DNA of 64,000 bases from positions 1-64,000 of the forward strand of contig ML978185.1 in the NCBI GenBank assembly GCA_010015745.1. The letters are read 5' to 3'. Under the pieces are notes generated by a model, which saw only the letters and a list, made by a program, of their open reading frames with translations, was not told the DNA's origin and made no database searches. Positions 20,923 through 32,785 of the stretch are shown here, in pieces (position 1 is the stretch's first letter; every line of letters starts with the position of its first letter). A program made the translations under genes and the position numbers. Origin of the DNA: Setomelanomma holmii. Taxonomy: Eukaryota > Ascomycota > Dothideomycetes > Pleosporales > Phaeosphaeriaceae.

Positions 20923-22843
20923 CTAGTACAAAGGTTCATAAGAAATGCCAGCCCAGTCTTCAAACGCCGTAATGCCCACGCTCGCATACTTAGCAAACAG
21001 CTCACTCCACCATGAGTTGCCAACGTCCATGGCGATGGGGATGAAGCCGAAAAGATAGCGACCGTTGCCGTAGGCGCCGCTGCGACTGTATCTGCCGCCG
21101 TTGCCGTAGCCGAATCCGACGCCGTTGGCTGTGCGCCAGGCCTGAACTTCCGTGTAGAGCATGAGGCAGAGGAAAGCGAGGACCGTAGCGATGAGGGGAA
21201 GAATGCTCTGGAGGAGGCTGAGCTTGTTGGGCTTGGTCACGAGGACGACGGGCGCGGTGGGCTGAGCAGCGGGCTCGACAGGTTTGGGAGCTACTTCGGT
21301 GGTCTGCGCACCGGTGTTTGCAGTTGGGGTTTTGGATGGACGTGCCTCGAAAGGCGACTCTTCATGGGTGACCAGCACTGGAGCGAGAGCGATGTCCGAA
21401 GCAGATGTTGTAGTGAATTGCAACTGAGCGTCGACAGGAGAGACTGCAATGGACGCAGTGTCAATGAGGCGTAATGTGAGCTGGGGTGCTTGCTCGGGAG
21501 CCTCTGTCTGAGTTGAGCTAGCATTGGTAGCGAAGACGGTAGGTGCGATTGGTGAGGTCTCGAGAGTGGTTGAGTGGAGCATCTCAGTGGCGAGATTCTG
21601 AGCGTCGGTTTGCGCCGAGACACTTGTCGTGTTGACCTTTCGTCCAACTGGAATGACACTGCCAGCCTCATTGACTGAGACAGTGAGTGTGGGTTTGGTG
21701 ACGTCGATGGGCGTGACGCTTGCAACCTTGTCAACAGTGAGAGTGTGTGTGGGTTTGGTGGCATCGATAGGCGCAACGCTGGCAGCTTCGTTCACGTCAA
21801 TGGAGTGCTCGGGTCGGATGGGCGTGAAAGGCGCGGCTTGGTAGACTGCAGTGATGTCGGATAGCTCGATCTGCTCGTAGTTGAACTCGTCGTACTCGTC
21901 GGAGGCGGCATCGAGCTCATCTGCGAGTGACTCTGCAAGGCCTGGAAGTGGAGGTGGAGCTTCATCGATGGGTGAAGCAGCTGCGCTTCTGGCAGCAGCG
22001 TCAGCGGCGTTGAGGTTGCGCTGCCTCTCCTTCTGGTACTGGGCTTCGAGGTGGGCGATGCGCTCGTCTTTGACAATCAAGGTGCGGTCGTGGTCGGCAA
22101 GCATCTCATTCATGCGCTCGATGTCGGCCTGCAGGCCTTCGTTGTCGGCATCCAGCTGTTCGATCTGGTGTAGCCTGCCTTGGAGCTCTTCGTTTCGGAC
22201 GCGCTCTTCTTCGAATTGCTTGTACAAGTCGCTGAACTGAAGCTCGATGTCCTTCTTGTCGAGCTCGACGTCGTCTTTGGCTTTGAGGGCGGTGAGGCGG
22301 GCATTCTGCTCTGCTTTGAGGTCGGCGTAGGCTTTGTTGAGCATGGCATCGCGTTCAGCGCCCGCAGCCTTCTCGTGCTCGAGTTCGGTCTTGTATTTCT
22401 CGACATCTGCGCGGTGCTTGTCGAGTTGTCGCTGGTTCGCTTGGACTTCTTTGTGGCTCTCGTCAAGCTGTGCGTGGCGGTCTGCAGCGATCTTCTCGGA
22501 GGCGAGCAGCTGCTCACGCTGCTTCCGGATGGTCTCCTTGAGCTCATCTCTGTCCCTTGTGAGCTCGATGACGCGGTCGTAGTCGTCTGGGTCCGCCATC
22601 TTGTTCTTGACTGCTTCGCGCAGTTCCTTGTCGAAGTTCTGGCGGAAGTGCTCCAAAGAAGCTCGGGCGATGACCCTTGGCCGTGCTAGCGTGCCGGATA
22701 CGGTCTAGCGCAGCCTCTAGCTGCTTCTGGAGGCGTGCGTTGTCACCTTCGAGGTCCTTGACCCTCTTTTGAAGGCCAAGGACCTCGAAGTTGAGGCCGA
22801 AGGATTGACTGGCGCCAGCGCCAAATTGGAATGGTGAAGACAT
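20923..22843 (-). CDS. Long coiled-coil protein with a C-terminal membrane segment; one frameshift
   Basis: ATG at 22843 opens MSSPFQFGAGASQSFGLNFE and a first heptad region (LQKRVKDLEGDNARLQKQLE). At the CCC run 22674-22676 the frame must drop one base to continue as ARASLEHFRQNFDKELREAV and on to 20923; with that correction the span is exactly 640 codons. About residues 60-280 are continuous coiled coil. Then come an acidic Pro/Ala linker and a Thr/Val/Pro-rich region with repeated VNEAASVAPIDATKPT-like units (about 21630-21800). A hydrophobic segment (LSLLQSILPLIATVLAFLCL) lies about 100 residues from the end, followed by a Gly/Tyr/Trp-rich tail. It looks like a membrane-anchored tether, but I recognise no family. 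Composition and heptads leave no doubt it is coding. Confidence 0.65.
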
Positions 22844-23529
22844 GGTGAATAGTAGTGTCAACAAGAAGCGGAAGTGGAGATGTTTGTAGAGACAGGGAAG
22901 CCAGAAAGCGAATTAGCACCATCTTAAGTATTCCACGACAGCCACAAATAACCTCTATTGTCTGTTCAGGTCAATAGTTGCTGCTGCCCTCGCTGTTATT
23001 GTCAGAAGGAAAACAATAGGACATTGACAGCTACTGTGGTGGTCATACAAGTGAAAGCGGACCCGGAGGTGAAAGTGCTTGAGATGAACATCACGAAGTA
23101 CATGCTGGCTGAATGTTTACAGCTATCAACGTCAGAAATATCTGCAATCTCATGTTGAGCTGTAGTACTTCAAGTAGGAGTATCATGCAGTTGTCCAATG
23201 ACGCAACAGCTTGTCTACACAGTCAAGATATACAAATGAGAAACTTGTGGGAGTTGGTCCTGAAGATACACGAGAAAGATGGCAGTTTAACGGATTACTT
23301 TCGTGATTTTCTGTATGATCCCAGCACGTGATATCACGTGGGCATCGATCTGGACGAAGCAGTGTATACAGTCAGGGAACGTGTATCAAAATCCGACTTA
23401 AGTGATGCCTGAGGGTATACACAGTTCAAAACGAAGAATATGACGAAGACATCAAATCGTGGTATTACTCCTGGCTGATACATTCCTACCGCTTTCCAGC
23501 TGGGTCTCGAATGCGAGCAAATCCGGCCC
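22844..23529. other. Intergenic, no supported gene
   Basis: About 690 bases between two genes on the minus strand. It carries the upstream region of the coiled-coil gene and the 3' flank of the permease gene. A CACGTGATATCACGTG palindrome lies at about 23324-23339; it contains two E-box cores (CACGTG) in inverted arrangement, a possible bHLH site. Confidence 0.4.
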
Positions 23530-25220
23530 CTACCCAACATGCGCCCCAACATCCAACAACTTCCCATCATCCGGCCCTGTGAACTTTTTCCGTCCCGTCG
23601 TCATCCAGAAAACAAAGCTGACCAGCATGACCAATCCCGTTGCAGCGCTAGTGTAGTTCATGTTATTACTGTCCACGGGCTTAGCGGATGGCAAGTTGGC
23701 AATCACGCATATGAAAGCCAGATACAAGAAGCCGATAATGTTGAGCACAATGCCCCAGCGACCGAGTGAGTACGGGCCTTCTAGACGTGTCTTCTTGCCG
23801 CTGAAGTGCGCGAGGATACGGCTGAGGAGCGGCATGAGGTAGGATAGATCTGGGGCGATTAGTGTAGCACTCTTCTAGATAAGAAATCGACTAACAGAAT
23901 CCTTGTGTCGCGATCGCGATGATCGTGTTGAAGCCAGTTGTCGTTCCGAAGTAGATCGAGTTGAATGCCATTTGGACTATGGCGGTAAGAGCAATAGCAT
24001 ACACCGGCACGCTTCTGCTCGACACCTTGCTCAGAATGTTCGAGTACGGCAGCCCGTTGTCTCGCGAAAAGGCGTACACGGCTCTCGACCCTTCAGCCAT
24101 CAACGAGTTGGCGGAGACGATTGCAATGATTGCGATCATTGAGGATAGCGTCGAAGTGCCAGCAATGTTATTCGTCGAGTTCATGATAACAGCAATGACG
24201 GGGACACCAGTTGCCGTGCTTCCAGTCTCCTCGAGGTCGCCAATGCAGAAGCACAAAGCGATGAGCCAGATGAAGCCGGTGAAGAATCCAATATACACCG
24301 ACATGATGATCGCGCGCGGTGCCTGCTTTCGAGCATTCTTGATCTCCTCTGTCATGTGTGAGGGCGCGTCGTAGCAGCACATGCCGAAAGCACTCTGCAA
24401 AATGCCCAGACATGCTGCGTACGGTGCATTCCAGCCAGTGAAATTCTGGAAGCCGCTGAAGACGTACTTTGCCGATTGTTTGTTCTGGTTCGTGGCCAGG
24501 ATGGTAACAAGGCAGACAACGAAGGAGAGCAAGTTCCATGCGAATATGGCCTTGGACAGTCTGTTGAGAATGTGCGAGAGGTAGGTGTTCGATAGAGCTG
24601 CGAGCCACGTAATGAGGTATGCGACGAGCACAGTGTGCCATCGCTCGATCGTGAAGCCATAGTTGAGCTGGGCGATGCCGAGTACGAAATTGGTGGCCAC
24701 AAAGTTGTTGACTGCGCCCATGCAGATGATACCGATGAGCATGAACCATCCACAGACATAACTAAAGGGTCTTGCGACTCTTGTTGGTGCTAGGATAGCG
24801 ACCCACGAGTATTGTCCGCCAGCAGTCGGATACTAGATATGTTAGGAAAGACGCATGGAAGACATGATCACCACACGTACAGCGCTACACATTTCTGCCA
24901 TTGAATATGCGACTGCCAGTGTGACGAGACAGACACATAGCCATCCCCATACCATGACAGGTGGACCGCCCGACTCGACACCAATGATGAGTACACCTGA
25001 TAACGCGGTCCAACTGGTGACGATACTGAAAGAAAAACCCGACCATTCCGAACAGGCCAAAACTGCGCTTGAGTTCTATAGCCATGTCAGCCATAAGTTG
25101 ACCAAGAATACATGAATTTGATGTACCTTGTGTATACCCAAGCTGTGCCAACACCGCATCATCCCCATCAGACTCATCCACCAGCTTCTTTTCTGGGTCT
25201 GCCACTGGACTAGACGCCAT
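23530..25220 (-). CDS. APC-family amino acid/GABA-type permease; one frameshift
   Basis: Exons 25220-25127, 25075-24881, 24832-23896 and 23849-23530, introns 46-51 nt. The sequence has the fungal GABA/choline-type permease hallmarks: LGYTQELKRSFGLFGMVGF, SIVTSWTALSGVLIIGV, ESGGPPVMVWGW, YPTAGGQYSWVAILAP, MCCYDAPSHMTEEIKNARKQ and AEGSRAVYAFSRDNGLP, with about twelve membrane helices. It should import an amino acid or related amine across the plasma membrane. In exon 2 the frame breaks in the A5 run at 25033-25037 (T5 on the coding strand), where GMVGF must lose one base to continue as SFSIVTSW. The total is 1546 bases, 3n+1, so one surplus base is consistent. The rest is intact, with conserved motifs and correct splice phases, so an assembly indel is quite possible. 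ATG at 25220 is the first in frame. Confidence 0.75.
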
Positions 25221-26242
25221 TTTGCCAAACAATCACCAAACAATCTTCTTGGTAGAATATCGACACCCAAAGGCTCTCTCAACCCAGCACGTCAAGAACG
25301 CGCCATGTTCACCTATATACTACTTCACTTGCGCCGATCTATGGCGCGGTCAGCCGTTGACATGACACGCCCATCGACCATTGATAGCGATTATAAGCAT
25401 CCTGTAACGGGCATGTAGGGAAAGGCTTGCTCCATCGGAGATAGGTCGTGTGTATTGCTTATCTCGTGGCTGTGCGTTCTTGCCATTGGTTAGTGTTTTG
25501 TAGGTGCGATTGGTCAAGATAGGCAGCTGCGAACGGCATTGTGAGAAGTGGGGCGGGACGCAGGACGAAGTGGAGCTCGGGACGGGGCGCGTGTAGGGCG
25601 GTGGTTGAGGAAGTAGAGTTTGACAATGGAAGATGTTGAGAGTCGGGCAGACGTGGGATGGATGTGAGTGTGGGTGGGAATTGGTAATGGCGGTAGTATG
25701 GTGAGTTGTGAGATTTGAAGTTGTTCGAACCGAGATCGAGGCATCGTGCAGATGAGAGCGATAAGCTCAACGCCTCGCACGTCAGATGTAAATATCCCGG
25801 GAGCTTTGATCGATACAGACCCTACAAGGCTGCGCGGGATCATTTGATTAGTACGGGTACACCTACGTGTGGTTCAAGATGTGAACGTCAGTGGACTGCA
25901 CGAGACTTCAAATGTATACCCTGCGCCACCATATCGCATACCTTGCGTCCGCGTATCTGCATCGGTCATGAGCATTCTCGCATGTCATTGTATATTGATC
26001 AGGAACTTACCATATCCTCTTGCGTAAGGAAGTAGATTGTACATCTTGCATGGCTAGACTGACTTGTACCAATGGGCCCGTACCAAAGGAGGAATCCCAT
26101 GACATGTCGTGCAGGTCTAGTCTACCAAGATCCATATTCATGCCGGGGCTCGCACGTGGCAGCCCGGCGCATCAATCATACACCATCATATCCAGTCTTT
26201 GACTTGTCAATGACCTCTAAGTATACCAAACATACACTCAAC
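25221..26242. other. Divergent intergenic region
   Basis: This region lies between the permease (minus) and the isochorismatase-like gene (plus). Open frames at 25459-25843 minus are Pro/Ser/Thr-rich without a family and are rejected. An open frame from 26072 runs into the downstream gene, but MPASQIPTST at 26243 is the more natural start. Confidence 0.4.
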
Positions 26243-26935
26243 ATGCCAGCCTCACAAATCCCCACCTCAACACCCTATCCCTTCCCTCACGACTCTACCT
26301 TCTCCCCGATCACAACCACCCTCATAATAATCGACATGCAACGCGACTTTCTCGCCGAAGGCGGTTACCTCTCTTCTCAAGGCTATGATCTCACGCGCTT
26401 CACCGCCATAATCCCGCGCATCCAATCCATTCTGCGCGCTTTCCGCTCGGCCGGGTTTTCAGTCTACCATACGCGCGAGGGCCATGCGCCCGATATGTCT
26501 ACAGTGTCGAGTCGTGAAGCGCATCGCAGTGGTATTGGTGGCGCACCGATAGGGACTCATGGGCCGTTGGGAAGACTGCTGATTAGAGGGGAAGAGGGGC
26601 ATGATATTATTCCTGAACTAAAGCCGGCGGAGGGAGAGGTAATTATCGACAAGCTGGGGCGAGGGGCATTCACACATACAGAGCTAGACCTATCTTTGAG
26701 GGCGAGAGGCATCAAGAATTTGGTGGTCTGTGGAGTCACAGCGGATGCATGTGTGAGTAGTACTGTGAGAGAAGCGAGCGACCGTGGATTCGATGTGTGT
26801 GTGCTTGAGGATGGAGTGGAGAGTGTTAGTGAGGAGTTGAAGAAGTGGTCGCTGGAAAGCATCAAGGTGGAGGGAGGGCTATTTGGTGTTACGTGTGACT
26901 GTAAAAACATGCTCGATGCCGTCAAGAGTTGGTGA
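26243..26935 (+). CDS. Isochorismatase-fold cysteine hydrolase
   Basis: A single exon of 230 aa. The family triad is visible: Asp31 in LIIIDMQRDFL, Lys137 in VIIDKLGRGAF and Cys170 in VCGVTADACVSSTVREAS, the last with the characteristic cis-peptide Val-Thr before the nucleophile region. These enzymes hydrolyse amides or vinyl ethers (isochorismate, nicotinamide, N-carbamoyl compounds, ureidoacrylate, biuret). The EGHAPDMS and REAHRSGIG stretches recall the amidohydrolase side of the family more than isochorismatases. No signal peptide is seen, so it is probably cytosolic. An upstream in-frame ATG at 26210 (MTSKYTKHT) is an alternative start. The gene has no metabolic partner beside it that would reveal the substrate. 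Confidence 0.82.
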   Translation: MPASQIPTSTPYPFPHDSTFSPITTTLIIIDMQRDFLAEGGYLSSQGYDLTRFTAIIPRIQSILRAFRSAGFSVYHTREGHAPDMSTVSSREAHRSGIGGAPIGTHGPLGRLLIRGEEGHDIIPELKPAEGEVIIDKLGRGAFTHTELDLSLRARGIKNLVVCGVTADACVSSTVREASDRGFDVCVLEDGVESVSEELKKWSLESIKVEGGLFGVTCDCKNMLDAVKSW

Positions 26936-27254
26936 CCGGAGAGGTCTGCATGATGGGAGCACGGAGCAATGACAAACCGAACTAGGCGATGGACAGAAGG
27001 CGTCACGAGGTAAGAGAGTGCGAACTGGTGTGCATTGAAGTGTATGCATTGCCTATAACGAGTCGATGAAGACTCAAGGTCTCATATCGTTGACCATCCA
27101 GACCGCCCATAGTAAAACGCCGTGAGAACCGATAGCCGTGCCCAAATCATATCCATAAAGAATGAGTCGCAAGCATCAGTGCCACCGTAGACCAAGAACC
27201 CTGGAGCAGTTGGCGAACGGCAGCGACGTGTCGCGACGAGGAAGGCGAAGGTGT
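26936..27254. other. Convergent 3' flanks
   Basis: About 320 bases between two convergent genes. I see nothing beyond untranslated sequence. Confidence 0.4.
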
Positions 27255-27861
27255 TTAACCACCGAAACCGTAGAGGGTACGGCCTTGACGCTTAAGAGCG
27301 TAGACAACGTCGAGGGAGGTGACGGTCTTGCGCTTGGCATGCTCGGTGTAGGTGACGGCATCGCGGATGACGCTCTCGAGGAAAGTCTTGAGAACACCAC
27401 GGGTCTCTTCGTAAATCACTGCGGCGATATTAGTGTTGTGCCATCGCGACGACGAGCTTGTCAAGACTTACTGGCTGAGATACGCTTGACACCACCACGA
27501 CGAGCGAGACGTCGAATGGCGGGCTTGGTAATACCCTGGATGTTGTCACGGAGGATCTTGCGATGGCGCTTGGCTCCGCCCTTGCCGAGGCCCTTGCCAC
27601 CTTTGCCGCCTGTGAGAAGTCGTTAGCATCGACGTGGACAGAGAATATACGGCGATGTAGTGAGGCGACGAAATCAAGGTGGTGCTGCGATAACAGGTCG
27701 AAGTCGCGCTGCGCAAGGTGGGCCGACGCATGAGGCTGAACAACACCATGCGCGACATCGTGATGATTGCGCAGTGGCGGCGCCAACGACGACAACACCG
27801 CCGGCAATGTGACGCGCAGGGATGCAAACAAAGTGAGAGAGTTGTACTTACGTCCAGTCAT
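27255..27861 (-). CDS. Histone H4
   Basis: Exons 27861-27852, 27609-27472 and 27418-27255 give exactly 103 aa. The sequence is canonical H4: [20 protein letters not shown] with the acetylated N-terminal lysines, DNIQGITKPAIRRLARRGG, RISAMIYEETRGVLKTFL and the C-terminal RQGRTLYGFGG. The first intron is 242 nt, long for this window, and splits codon 4 after ten coding bases; the second is 53 nt and splits the Met codon of SAMIYEE. Both use GTAAGT donors. The spliced form is typical of filamentous ascomycete H4 genes. No histone H3 gene lies next to it, so this is a solo H4 locus. A TATA element is listed separately. Confidence 0.96.
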
Positions 27862-29320
27862 GTTGCTAAAAGGTTAGTGGGATGGTTTTGGATGGGTATT
27901 GGTTGTTATGCAGCTGTGCAGCTGTAAGGCGAGTTGAGATAGACGAATGTGGGGAGGAAGAGTAAAGAATTTGGGGGGTTGGCAGTTTATATGAGAACGG
28001 GCGCGGTCGTGGCTGCCTCAGATCACACGCGGGCGCTAGGCTGGGGGTGGGTACGAACAGCAAAATCAAAGACTCGCCGCACCACAGGCAAGTATGGCCC
28101 TCATCAAGTGTCAGGAACTGGAGCACTCGAAAGCGACAAACAATCGCAGGCCAGTTGAGATTACGAGCCTTTGCCATCTATCGTGCACGGGCCACCCAGG
28201 AACATCAATACTACCACCATACTTAAATACAACATACCCGATCCCCCTTCAACACGATTCGATAGCGCTGTATGATCTGCTATGTAGTGGCTTCACGTTC
28301 TGGAATGTTTCACGATTATCAAATGCGCGATCGAACACCGAAAGGGCTGGCACAGCGCAAAGATATCCTGCAGCGCGTTATACACGCGACTTCGCGACGC
28401 TGCTGCTTTCGCAACCTTCAAAGGATGGGAGAGGTAAGGCAGTGTGAACAATCGATGTATTCTGAAAAGGCTCCTTCATCTTGATATGCATTTATGCTGG
28501 AAGTGGTAACAAGTGACTGCCCTTTGCCCCACACAGTCGTACAGTCCAAAGACCTCACATCACGGATTGTACGGAACGTGCGGATGGCGAAAGGTAGTCC
28601 CGGTCTACAGGAACCCTTGATCAAAGACATTGATGTGAGTCGTTTTCTAAATTCATAATCTACTGAGCTCTACGCGGGTCTATGACCGACATAGTCAAGA
28701 GGTGACCCCGTGAAAACGTATTACGTCTTTCCAGTGCCGATTGGTACCACAGGCTCACATTCAAACAGCCGTATTAGGTGTGCCTGAAGGTATACGCGCG
28801 ACTTTGATACCTAGTTATATAAGATAAACACACGCTGAGATGCCTTCACTGTCGTATCGACTTGTCGCCGGCCAGATTTACATGCATGAGAGCCTTCAGC
28901 AGTATCCCAAACCAGATGACGAGGTGCGGGATTCCTTGAGCAGTGCAAGCGGCGAAGCGCGAATTTAGGTCGTATGACACTTCTGTCGCAGGTGCCTGCG
29001 TGACTCATAACGCGGACATTCCTCTGTGCCTACTTGTAGCGAACACTGGCAAAAAGTGGAATGTCGACCATCAACTGCGGAGCTGTCAGGCATTCAGCGA
29101 CAACATGGACGATAAGAGCTGAATATCCTCGGAGATACTTGCAGGGGGATAACAGACATGCAGCAACAAGGTGGTATAAACATCTGCATTATGGTACAAA
29201 TGAAATCATTTTCGCGTGTAGCCCAAACGCCTCTGCTGTGAAAGACAACCTATCTAGCGGAGCACCGATTATCCGACCGACCCCGCCACTCGAAGCCATC
29301 CTTTTGACATTCTGTGGATT
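27862..29320. other. H4 promoter and gene-free sequence
   Basis: About 1.46 kb. The left 300 bases belong to the H4 promoter. The remainder contains only short overlapping frames with no family resemblance. No H3 partner, tRNA or transposon was seen. Confidence 0.4.
27985..27992 (-). promoter_or_regulatory. TATA box of the H4 gene
   Basis: Reading minus, CATATAAACT lies about 125 bases before the H4 ATG. This is a suitable distance for a highly expressed histone promoter with a short leader. The match is visible; use as the core promoter element is inferred. Confidence 0.45.
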
Positions 29321-30554
29321 CTACTTTGACTCATCGACCTCTTTCTCTGGTGCATCTTCATAGACAGGTGGCGCATCGTAAGCTGGGAGTTCTGCATACT
29401 CTGCCTTCTCGCTCTGTACCTCAGTCTCGCCCTCCTCAACGTCGTCCTCGAGTGCGATCCTCTGGTAGCCTTGACCACGGATCTTCGCAATGACGATGGC
29501 AATAAGCGTGCCCAGGACCATACCGATGAGGTATGTAACGGTACCAGCGAATATGCCGATGATGATGGGAATGAGGATCGTGAAGAAAGCACGGCGAGCA
29601 AACATGTGCATGCGGTAATGAGGATGGTGGGGATGGTGTCCATGGCCCTTGTGATGGTGGGGGTGGTGTGGGCGGTGAGGTGGGTGGGGAGGACGAGGAC
29701 GGCCAGGGTGGAACCTGTGTGGTGGCTTGCCTGCGATCCCGTCTTCCTCCATCGGGTTGTGGTGGCCGTGTGGTCGCTTGTGGCAGCCCTTGCCCAACTT
29801 CTTCATCTTCTCAATCCTGTCCGCTACGATGCCCTTCCACTTGCACAATAGTGGCCACTCGTTGCACTCTTTCTCTTCCACCATCGCAATCTCCTCGCTT
29901 GGCTCTACAGTCTCAAAGGATGCGATCATGAGGCGACCATTTGCGTCTTTGAGCACGTTGATGCGAAGTTCTGGTGGGCTAACTGGCACTCCCTCGATGG
30001 CAGCGATCTGGAGGTCCATCGAGAGTAGTTCCATGCCGTCTTCCGCGACAGTCTCAGCACCATTGTAGTGGAAAACGTAGCCAGTCACCTGTAAGCGCAG
30101 AGGCTCGCTGGTATCTGGGTTGACCTGTGAAACGTAGAACGTCTGTTTGTCGGCGTTGAAGACCGGTGGGAAGAGTTGGTAACCATCGATGCCGACTGTG
30201 TTCTCGCCAGAACCGACCGCAAAGTCAAGTTGCTTCGCGACGTTAGTTGTGTTCGCTATAGACTCGTTCAGTGGCAAGGCTGAAGCCCAACATCGTGAGG
30301 CTCCAGCGTGGCAACGAGGATGCACTTACGAAGGCGTTCCCAGCGTTCTCCTTCCACGAAAGCCTGTCCTCCGCTTGAACCGCAAGTGCGCATCCTGGGC
30401 ATTCCAGAACTGCGGTACGCTTGAATGGATCGATCACCAGTCCCTCCATCGCATTATCATCTCCGACATCGTCCGCGGTTATCGTAGGTGGGATGAGGAC
30501 GGCGCTGGCGGCCAGTGCCAGGTTTGCGAACACACCTAGCTTGCTCAGCGACAT
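29321..30554 (-). CDS. Secretory-pathway membrane protein with His/Pro-rich linker
   Basis: Exons 30554-30330 and 30262-29321 give 388 aa. A signal peptide (LGVFANLALAASAVLI) precedes a small lumenal domain with a CPGC motif (VLECPGCALAV). A beta-rich segment with PEL and SFETVEP follows, then CNEWPLLCKWK, and a run of His/Pro/Gly repeats (HPGRPRPPHPPHRPHHPHHH) at about 29640-29710. A hydrophobic segment (FFTILIPIIIGIFAGTVTYL) and a second, less certain one precede an acidic cytosolic tail ending DAPPVYEDAPEKEVDESK. This layout matches a conserved ascomycete family annotated only as a domain of unknown function (DUF7728 in my memory, unchecked). The GTAAGT donor at 30329 is clear; the acceptor (AACGAG) is less certain and another pairing would change about ten residues. 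The His cluster could bind metal ions. Confidence 0.72.
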
Positions 30555-31223
30555 GGTAGATTCCTTTAGGAGAGGAAATATGGTATATCGCAAGTTACGA
30601 GGAGGAACAGAACCAAAGAGAGGATGCCCGGCGACAAAGAGGCAGTGCATCGGCCTCGTCTCCGCTGCCGCGTCATCTGTCTCACGTGTCGAGCACGGGC
30701 CCATGATGGTTGTCAATCTGGCGCAAACATCGAAACACCCAATTGATCTTAGACTGTGACTAGCAAAGTAAGTCACAAGATGGACGCGAAGCCGATGGAC
30801 ACCTGATCGCGAGTTGAATCATGCTTGATCATCAAAAGGGGCTGTCGCGCCTACTATCGCTACGCCTACTGCACTGCGAGCTCTGGAATGGCTCTTGGGA
30901 AGGCACGATGGGCTCATCCCTCACTTGAATAGAGCTTTGTTCATCGAGAACGGCCGTTTCTTCGATGCTGCACATCACACTTTGTACACAACTACTCTGA
31001 CAAGTAACTTGAAACATTGGGATACCGAGATGAGTGCAAAGCTTGCACCGAACTGCAGATCAGCCACAATGAAGCGGTCACCGCGCCTACATGTCAGCCT
31101 GCTTTATCTTACGCGGTACTTATCCCGTCTGCACAACCACACATCACGCTGCAAAGGTATATTATACTCACACCACAGCTTGGAGTACCTTGTTTGGCTC
31201 TTTCAGTACCACTGTTTGGAACA
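30555..31223. other. Divergent intergenic region
   Basis: Holds the promoters of the minus-strand membrane protein and the plus-strand HET gene. Antisense frames at 30243-30776 extend the upstream gene through non-ATG starts. No further feature is defended. Confidence 0.4.
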
Positions 31224-32785
31224 ATGCGGCTCATCGATGCTAAGCTCCTGAAGTTGGAGCGATTTGACGATGACACCAAAATACCGCCCTACGCCATCCT
31301 CTCCCATACCTGGGGCAGCGCCGAGGTGAGCCTACAGCAATTTGAGGACGCGTACACGGGTGACCACTTTACTCGTTTTCAATTCGAGCAAATGGCAGGG
31401 TACGCAAAAATTGTCATGGCGAGTAAACAGGCGCTAGAAGATGGGTACGCGTATGTCTGGGTGGATACGTGTGAGTGTCGTGCTCGCTTCAGACCTCGGT
31501 GGCTGATCAGGGCGTGATAGGCTGTATTGACAAGACATCTTCTGCTGAGCTCAGCGAAGCTATCAACAGCATGTTTCGATGGTACAAGAATGCCAAAGTC
31601 TGTTATGCATATCTCGAGGATATCGAGGCTGGGATTTCACCGCCACCTGATAGCGGCACTGTAGATGAGTCCATTCGATGGAATCCGAAAAAGCTCCATA
31701 TAAAAAATAGGCTATCTGAAGCTAGGTGGTTCACGAGAGGCTGGTAAGCATCACCTTGCAGCTAGACTTGCCCAGCAGTCGTTGAATGCTCTCATTTAGG
31801 ACGCTCCAGGAGCTTATCGCGCCTTTATATGTTCGATTCTACACTTCCAATTGGAGTTTGATTGGAACAAAAGCAAACTTACTGGCTGAACTAGAAGATA
31901 TAACAGGTATTGATGCCGACGCTCTGGATGGAGAGCCTCCTGAGTCGTTCAGTGTCTCGAAACGGATGAGCTGGGCCTCAAACCGTACAACAACCCGAAC
32001 AGAAGATATTGCTTACAGCCTTATGTAAGTTGTAATCACCGCGTTCTGCATGAACATAATCTAACAATACACAAAGGGGCTTGTTCGAAGTCAACATGCC
32101 CCTGCTATATGGCGAGGGCGAGAAAGCCTTCGTTCGGCTACAAGAACAGATACTATTAGATGACGATGACCAGTCAATCTTCGCATGGAGTCCATCGGCT
32201 TCCAATGCACGTCCCTGCACCCTCGGTATCTCCGTCTTCGCAACAAGTCCTCGCGACTTTGCTCATGGCGACGACTTTCATTCTTATGTGCCACATGGCG
32301 AACCGCCCACGATGACGAACCAGGGGGTCAGAGTCGACCTGCCCGTGGTCGCTCTTGGAAACGTGGCAAATCCGAAAGCGTCTGGGCTGGTTCTTACGGA
32401 TCTCTATCTCTTGGTACTCTACTGTGGATATGCAGGTGAAGTCTTCACCCATCCTGCCATTGTCGTCCGTCGTGTTCAGGGCACCTCTGATACATATGTG
32501 CGACATGAGACGGCAACACTCATCCCAGTGTCACATAATGAGATAGGCCTTGACGATTCACGTCAAGTGTACTTGCGACGGCGACCAGGAAAGTTTGCGT
32601 TGTACAATCGTCACCTCGATTATCACAAGTCTGCTACTTCCAAATCGGCCGAACAGACGCGTGTGAATGGGATGCGCGTCTACCAGCCTGGGTATGACTG
32701 GTGGCTGGAGAACCCGATAGCCGGGGGACCTCAACGTCGTCAAACAGTATCGACTGGGGCCGCCAAAGATGTAAAGATGTATTAA
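31224..32785 (+). CDS. HET-domain protein, intact
   Basis: Exons 31224-31470, 31521-31743, 31800-32024 and 32077-32785 give 467 aa with all phases consistent. The HET domain is complete: MRLIDAKLLKL, YAILSHTWGSAEVS, YAYVWVDTCCIDKTSSAELS, EAINSMFRWYKNAKVCYAYL, ARWFTRGWTLQELIAP, SNRTTTRTEDIAYSLMGLF and PLLYGEGEKAFVRLQE. HET domains trigger cell death when incompatible hyphae fuse and have a distant TIR-like fold. The C-terminal 190 residues (after SIFAWSPSAS) are the variable partner region with no repeat domain or STAND ATPase, so this is a stand-alone HET protein. It is the only intact one of three HET loci here. Its role in allorecognition is inferred from the family. Confidence 0.9.
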
